Below are positions 58,363 through 64,000 of a stretch of 64,000 bases of DNA, in pieces. Numbering within the stretch: the stretch's first letter is position 1; the number at the start of each line of letters is the position of its first letter. The notes under the pieces are model-generated. The model did no database searches. It had not been told where the DNA came from and worked only from the letters and a program-made list of their open reading frames with translations. The DNA is taken from positions 1,612,001 through 1,676,000 of the forward strand of contig CAVNZM010000018.1 in assembly GCA_963693365.1 (NCBI GenBank), written 5' to 3'. Origin of the DNA: Amoebidium appalachense. Taxonomy: Eukaryota > Ichthyosporea. The position numbers and the translations under genes are program-made.

Positions 58363-60640
58363 TTTGAAAAATTGTGTGCTAAGAACAAATGGTTATGAGT
58401 TCTTCAGTGGGAGCTTCCTACGTGGGTGCGTGTACTGCATTATTGAAAAAAACACAGGTCACGGCGTGTTTGACTAGAATACATTGAACAGATATTCATA
58501 CGTTCACTATAGAGAAAAGGAAGAAGCGCCTATTTCTCGCTACTGAATTTTTAGTCCCCGATGAGTGAAAATGCCCAAAACAAGAGCGGGGTACCTAAGC
58601 TAAGTTGTGGCTATGTATGTGAGAAGAAAAAAGGGGGCGCAATTCTTGAACTATTGGCCCAATAATGCACTCTAGATGTCACTAGATCGCCTGTCCAGGA
58701 GAGCCTGAGCTACTAACTACTCAGACAGAAGGATGGCAAGATAACGAGGTGTTGACACAACATCAGCTTGAAAAGTACTACAGCGACACTTGAAAAAAAG
58801 AAGAAAAAAAACGCTCTCCAACACAAACGTACGTGAATAAAACAAGCCTTTGAATGCGCACAGGCCACCAAGCATATCTGCACAGTACTGGAAGAAGTTC
58901 GTTCAAGAACACAAAAAAAGAAACAAATGCCAACATACTACGTTTTTTTTTTGCAAGGATCATCGTGTTTACATAAGTTCGAAGTGGGTTCCCAACAGCC
59001 GATGGGTAGGCCCGAACTCGACTATTGCAGACGGTTCCCCCTACACTAGCTTGAAAATTTGGGACCAAAACAATTGCAAATCCATTTTCGAGAGGGGAAT
59101 CGGGATTGTGGAGCTTTCAAGTTTCACAGCCTTCACAGTTCATATAAAAATTTTAGGAAAATAAATATGCTTAATACAAAATAAATAAATATTAAATACT
59201 CAATTTGAAACATTTGGCTGTTATATGTCAGGCATATTCTTGATTAGGTGGTGCTCCAGAACTGAAAATCATGCTAACGAAAAAGCATTGAGCACACGAG
59301 CCCCATCCGAATTTTCTAAAACAATTTAATTGTTCCGCTAGCCAATCATTTGCATGCCCTGAGTCATCTGTACACACATCGCTCCTATTGGTGCGTATGC
59401 ACCAGCGTCTGATTGGTTTATGTATTAACCAATCACCAGCTGAAACCCATGTGACTGGTCAGTGTGTACAATGTGTACTTATGCTTTAGGGGTTCAAAGT
59501 TCAAAGGAAATTTATAAGGTGTTAGTGTGTTATATAATACACCTAATTCAACAAAATGTATTATCATTTGATCGCTAAAGCCTGGCGATTGTACCAAAAT
59601 CCAGGTCTTGGCCAGAACACAGAGCTTTTTCATCACTTTTGGAATCGATGGCACTGCCGGCAGCCTGCGCAGTATTCTATGTACTCAGTATTCAGATCGT
59701 TTGGGGTACAGGGCTGTAAAGATCCCGAAGGCAACCCGTGCGTGTAATAGATGTCGAACGAATGGCAGACACACATCGCCAATTTTTGATGCCAAGTCCA
59801 ACTTATATCGACTTTCATTGTGACCAAAGTAGGGAAAAACGAAAATAGATGCACCACAGGCCATTTGTTACCATAATTCATATATCTATGACCACATCAG
59901 CCGGAGAAAACTCAAATCATGATATCTGATATTTTATTACCCTCCACGAGCTCCGGGCCAAGCGGAAACGCTATTTGTACACCCTGGAGCGGGGTATTGA
60001 ATGTGAAGCTTCAAGTTCTCGTACCGTCTTGGAACCATCCCTTTGTAATCGCTTTTATTTGAATATGCGCATATAGAATAAGAAGCCGGCTGTATACCCC
60101 GCAGGAAAAACCCCTGATTTTTCTCCATTGTAACTTACTGTTTTGTTCTTTTTTCGTGGCGTCAATATTTTTACTTGTCAATATGATGGTCACGAGTTGA
60201 AACGTCGAATGTTGAGGCGTGCACAATGGAATATTGAATCGCATACTGGGTGTCAGTACCGTTGAAGTTGCAAATATATGTGGCCGGGCCGGCAGAGTGG
60301 AAAATAATTCAGGCGGTTTGTTGCCACAGAATTGTCCCTGAAACACCGAAAGCTTATTATATCCACCGATCTTATAACCAAAGGCTCATGTAGTGCAGCA
60401 AAACTTATAAAAATTACCCATAAAAATGCATGGTGGCATTATAAGGGGAGCATTGTTGAAAAACTGCTAAAATGGCACAAATTAGCCAAGAACGAATTTC
60501 ACACCCTGGGCTGAGGTCGCGAGGGTCGGATCACATACGTACACGGGAGGGCAGATAAATTGCCTCTTTTTCTATTTACAACCTCTATTAAAGCCTGAAT
60601 ATATCAAAATTCATTAATGGCGAAAACATTATTTCAGTAG
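58363..60640. other. Unique intergenic sequence; no supported gene
   Basis: AT-rich and nearly free of homopolymer tracts. Short open frames at 58850-59164, 59556-59823 and 60332-60514 have no motif, splice context or homology I can recognise. The proximal part presumably includes the promoter of the minus-strand membrane-protein gene. Confidence 0.5.
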
Positions 60641-61069
60641 GCTCCGGAACTCAAACACGAAGATGACGATTTCTTCCAAGGAATTTGGCTCCCAGCTTCC
60701 GATCGATTGAATTGGGTCCCCCAAGACCGGGACGGCCCCTTGCGCGCAACGCATCATGATCACGGCACAAACCTTCAAGTCACTCTCTTGCATTCCTTTT
60801 TCTTTTTTTTTGCCCCTTGTTTTTTGTTTTCAGACCGTCAACCAGCATGGCTACTTCATTTTTCAGCGACTCCCCTACAATAGTAGTGTGTGTGCCCGGT
60901 TAACTCCCTTTTTTTCCGACGCTGTGGCAGCGGCAGACGACCCCCCGAGTGGGTTGTGGGCGCCTTACGATAAAACAAAACCTTGGTATCCATTCCTTAC
61001 GGCTCCGCTCGCCCTACGGAAAGGGAGCCCTACGCGAAAGGGAGCCCTACGTATACCGGTCGAGCGGCC
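60641..61069 (+). CDS. Candidate two-exon fragment of an unidentified gene
   Basis: Exon 60641-60778 follows TTATTTCAGTAG and ends at GTCACT. A 55-bp pyrimidine-rich intron ends TTTTCAG. Exon 60834-61069 ends at GTGTACGT before a TG array. Both are open and phase 0 at the join. The translation contains LKHEDDDFFQGIWLPASDRL, then THHDHGTNLQTVNQHGYFIF and LTPFFSDAVAAADDPPSGLW, which is protein-like but not recognised. No start or stop was found; neighbours up and downstream were not identified. The intron donor is weak. Confidence 0.35.
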
Positions 61070-61073
61070 GTGT

Positions 61074-61420
<347 letters not shown>

Positions 61421-62148
61421 CCTGCTTGTAACGGTGGGTACGTGCGCGTGTGTGGGTGCAGGTATGTGTACATGTGTTGTTTGTTTGGTCGTAGCCAAGA
61501 AACAGCCTGGGTAGAAAATCAAATGTATTGATATTGAGCTTCAGAACGAAATCTTTTTGCAGATCTAAAAGAAATGAACTCCCTAGACTATGGCTTCGAA
61601 GCTAGAGTACTATTAATCCGGACGGAATAAGCTAGCAACACATCTACTTGAATGAAGATCATACCTAAGTACTGACGCAAATCTACCGGAAATGGCAGAC
61701 AGAAGGCGGGCCTGTATGGGTATATGTAGCGTTACACATCTCTTCTTATAGATGTGGTTTGCACTTCCTCTATTCTTGAATTTGTCAGGTTCACTTTTTT
61801 GACTCTGCACTTACCTTACCGCTGGGCTTAGAACTATAGCTGGACCAATGTTTGCACTAGTGGGATACAAATGTTTTCTTGCTCACAGTGCAGCACCAGA
61901 CACAACCTCAGGGTGACGTTCGTTTGTATACGCGGTGTGACTCAGTTAATCCAATAATAAGAATATGCCACACACACATGCATCTCAAGTTGAAGCATGG
62001 GGGGAGGGAGAGTGCTCCAGGGACAGGGGCCTCCTGTCCTGCAGCTGTGGGGGGGGGGGGGAGGGGGGGGGGGGGGGGGGAGGGGGGGGGGGGGGGGGGG
62101 GACACTTGCATGGTATTGTGACATTTTTTCCAGCCTAAATGCGTATAC

Positions 62149-62301
62149 AAACGTGGAATCCGCGTGGGGGAATAGGGTCTTTTGCAGCGGAGGTGGTAAG
62201 ATCTGGAAGGGGTCGAGGATGAAACAAACGCACAGCTGTTCCAGAAAGGGAAGTACCATGGATGGGCGGGCGAACGGGCAGTGCATGTATCCGGACGTCG
62301 A
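62149..62301 (-). CDS. Candidate pair of small exons on the minus strand
   Basis: Exon 62301-62257 (after CCCTTCAG, before GTACTT) and exon 62202-62149 (after CGACCCCTTCCAG, before GTATAC) flank a 54-bp intron. Both are multiples of three and open (STSGYMHCPFARPSM and ILPPPLQKTLFPHADSTF). The plus strand is also open across the same bases, so the strand is a judgement based on the good acceptor. The gene they belong to was not identified. Confidence 0.28.
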
Positions 62302-62601
62302 CTGAAGGGCAGGGAGGTTTAAAGGGATGGAGCGGGGGCGGGCGGGGGGGGAGAAGGGAAGAGACGCGGGGTAGCTCCGGGGGGAGGTCAGGGGGAGGGG
62401 AGTCAAAGCGGTGATCAAAGAAGGAGTGGGCCTGCCAGCGCGCGAAATAACAGATCTAAACCTGCCCGGGTGTACGTAACGTGCGTGGTGGCGGGGGCCG
62501 AGGGGGCCGGGGGGGGGGGGGGGGGGGGGGATGCATGTTGTACATGTGACAAGGAAAGTTTGACTGGGAACGTATATCTACTACACGTACCCACGGAAAA
62601 T

Positions 62602-63090
62602 ATGCATCCACTTTAACCGAATCCAGGTTATGTTGTCAAGGACCGAAGTGAAGACAGAATGACACATTCTTTTTTACAACGGATCCTGCCGTGAGATTAT
62701 TCTGCTGCTAGCACGACTCTGTGTTCTTACAATTCTCTTAGACATGTCGTTTCATAATCATGTGTTCGGAGGTTGCATGCACCAACTCAACCCTTCTAAC
62801 CCATTCCTCAGCCCCCCAGCCCCTCCCTCCCCCTCCCCCCCTCCCCCCCCCCCCCCCCCCCCGAAAATATGCATCCACTCTAACCGAATCCAGATTATGT
62901 TGTCAAGGACCGAAGTGAAGACAGAATGACACGTTCTTTTTTCCAGCGGATCCTGCCGTGAGATTAGTCTGCTGCTAGCACGACTCTGTGTTCTTACAAT
63001 TCTCTTAGACATGTCGTTTCATTATCATGTGTTCGGAGGTTGCATGCACCAACTCAACCCTTCTAACCCATTCCTCAGCCCCCCAGCCCT
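62602..63090. repeat. Tandem duplication, two copies of about 225 bp joined by a C run
   Basis: 62602-62825 and 62869-63090 are nearly identical, from ATGCATCCACT(T/C)TAACCGA through GTTGTCAAGGACCGAAGTGA, ATCCTGCCGTGAGATTA and CATGTGTTCGGAGGTTGCAT to CATTCCTCAGCCCCCCAGCC. They differ at about a dozen bases. Each copy ends in a C run of 20-30 bases. The minus strand of the distal copy is open from an ATG at 63012 (MSKRIVRTQSRASSRLISRQ...); the proximal copy has a stop in the same frame. Confidence 0.92.
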
Positions 63091-63229
63091 CCCTCCCCCC
63101 TCCTCCCCCCCCCCCCCCCCCCCCCCCGCCCCCTTTCCCCCCTTCAGGCCCACCCCTCCCACCCCTTTCTATCCCTCCTTCAGTCAAAAAAAAAAAAAAG
63201 GGAGAGTGAATGACAGCACAGGGGGAAGA

Positions 63230-63919
63230 TCAGACATGGGAAGCCAAAAAAGCCGTAATGGTCTCCACTGACGCCTTGTCAGATGGAACAATGTGTGACC
63301 CTTGGAAGTTGTGCGTGCTCGCGTGCACGAAATTTCCCGCCAATTTCTCGCTGCGGGTTGTAGGTACCACTGTGTCCTGGTCCCCCCACACGTGCAAGGA
63401 GTGAACATGCGCCCATGGTCTCTCAAGCTGCACCCAATGATGCATGATTGTAGCACGTGGTAGGCCCCCACCAATGAAAACAGCCGTTTTCATACTTTCC
63501 AAATTAGGAAGGCGACCCGGTTCACTTCCTGCAAGTGCACACAGTACGTACGCGACCATTGCTCCTTGGCTGTAGCCCAGAACGCCGTGGATGGGTCCAT
63601 GGGTTTCCAGAACGTTTTTCAGATAGTCCAATGTTTCCGGATATCCGTTATATACTGTGCCGTTTTCTTTTGCCCTCCACCAAACCCTCTCATGATTCTC
63701 CTCGCTGCAAAACGTGTTTGTTTTTGGAGAGGGGGAGGGGGGAGGGTCGAGAATTGAACGGGTCGAGTCGGTGCTATAATCGGTTTTGTCAATGTGTGGG
63801 CCGTCAACGTAGAGAAGTTCTATGCCATTCTCGCGGAGGGTTCGGCGGAGGGCGGTGGTCTTTTCTCGAAGGATCTTCCCGTTTTGTTTGAACCCGTGAA
63901 AGCACAGAACACGTTTCAT
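63230..63919 (-). CDS. FSH1/OVCA2-family serine hydrolase, intronless
   Basis: A single 229-residue frame from ATG at 63919 to the stop at 63230. It begins MKRVLCFHGFKQNG, the hallmark start of the family (first beta strand and oxyanion region). It then has LLYVDGPH, WWRAKENG, the nucleophile elbow GYSQG with Ser about 117, VFIGGG, LHVWGDQDTVVP with the acid Asp about 182, and GSHIVP with His about 209, giving a complete Ser-Asp-His triad. The length is typical of the family (about 220-260). FSH hydrolases are soluble alpha/beta esterases; the substrate is unknown here. An ESTxP-like Pro/Ser insert (about 58-68) is variable in the family. No targeting signal is visible. The neighbours give no functional context. 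Confidence 0.93.
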   Translation of the reverse strand: MKRVLCFHGFKQNGKILREKTTALRRTLRENGIELLYVDGPHIDKTDYSTDSTRSILDPPPSPSPKTNTFCSEENHERVWWRAKENGTVYNGYPETLDYLKNVLETHGPIHGVLGYSQGAMVAYVLCALAGSEPGRLPNLESMKTAVFIGGGLPRATIMHHWVQLERPWAHVHSLHVWGDQDTVVPTTRSEKLAGNFVHASTHNFQGSHIVPSDKASVETITAFLASHV

Positions 63920-64000
63920 TTTTGGGAATGTGTGTAAGGGATGAGGGGGCTGCTTTGTGTATGTGGGCCACAGTTCTTTTCGCTGATGGTTATGCTACCA
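63920..64000. other. Window end; 5' flank of the serine hydrolase gene
   Basis: Only 81 bases remain; nothing beyond a likely 5' UTR can be said. Confidence 0.4.

Overview
The window is eukaryotic nuclear DNA. Its genes are split by GT-AG introns that are packed with simple sequence: C or G runs of 15-60 bases, (CA)n/(TG)n arrays up to about 200 bp, a (GA)n array of about 450 bp, C-run/A-run junctions and minisatellites. Most long open frames are only translations of these repeats. I rebuilt the genes by hand from splice signals and reading-frame phase. Lineage cannot be fixed from the sequence; a protist or a marine invertebrate-like genome would fit.

Layout. (A) 766-6195, plus: a complete 7-exon GMC oxidoreductase, 567 residues. 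(B) 9688-29371, minus: a 28-exon secreted protein of about 817 residues, with a phosphodiesterase-like N-terminus and a beta-propeller-like C-terminal repeat region; its exons are scattered between the repeats and keep phase at every junction except one doubtful one. (C) 30677-40137, plus: a 10-exon, 385-residue, heavily N-glycosylated type I membrane protein with a GYxxL lysosomal-type tail signal, divergent from B. (D) 42246-42966, plus: the proline-rich 3' end of an unidentified gene. (E) 44185-48180, minus: a frame-broken gene with CXC-like and OTU-like modules, possibly transposon-derived. (F) about 51090-53252, plus: a degenerate, 5'-truncated non-LTR retrotransposon with a poly(A) tail. 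(G) 56506-58362, minus: an intronless 618-residue seven-helix membrane protein. (H) 60641-61069, plus, and 62149-62301, minus: exon candidates. (I) 63230-63919, minus: an intronless FSH1/OVCA2-type serine hydrolase.

Mobile and repeated DNA: two families of short inverted-repeat elements with two copies each, a CAGGGG-ended hAT-like element in the B/C intergenic region, a dispersed SINE-like repeat bordered by G/C runs, an inverted repeat of about 1.3 kb, a foldback element, and several minisatellites. The most unusual pattern is that several introns contain decayed tandem copies of the neighbouring exon-intron junction (genes A, B and C), which suggests introns growing by repeated local duplication.

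The genes show no operon-like or pathway logic. A is a metabolic flavoenzyme, B is probably secreted, C probably lysosomal or endosomal, G an integral membrane protein and I a soluble hydrolase.
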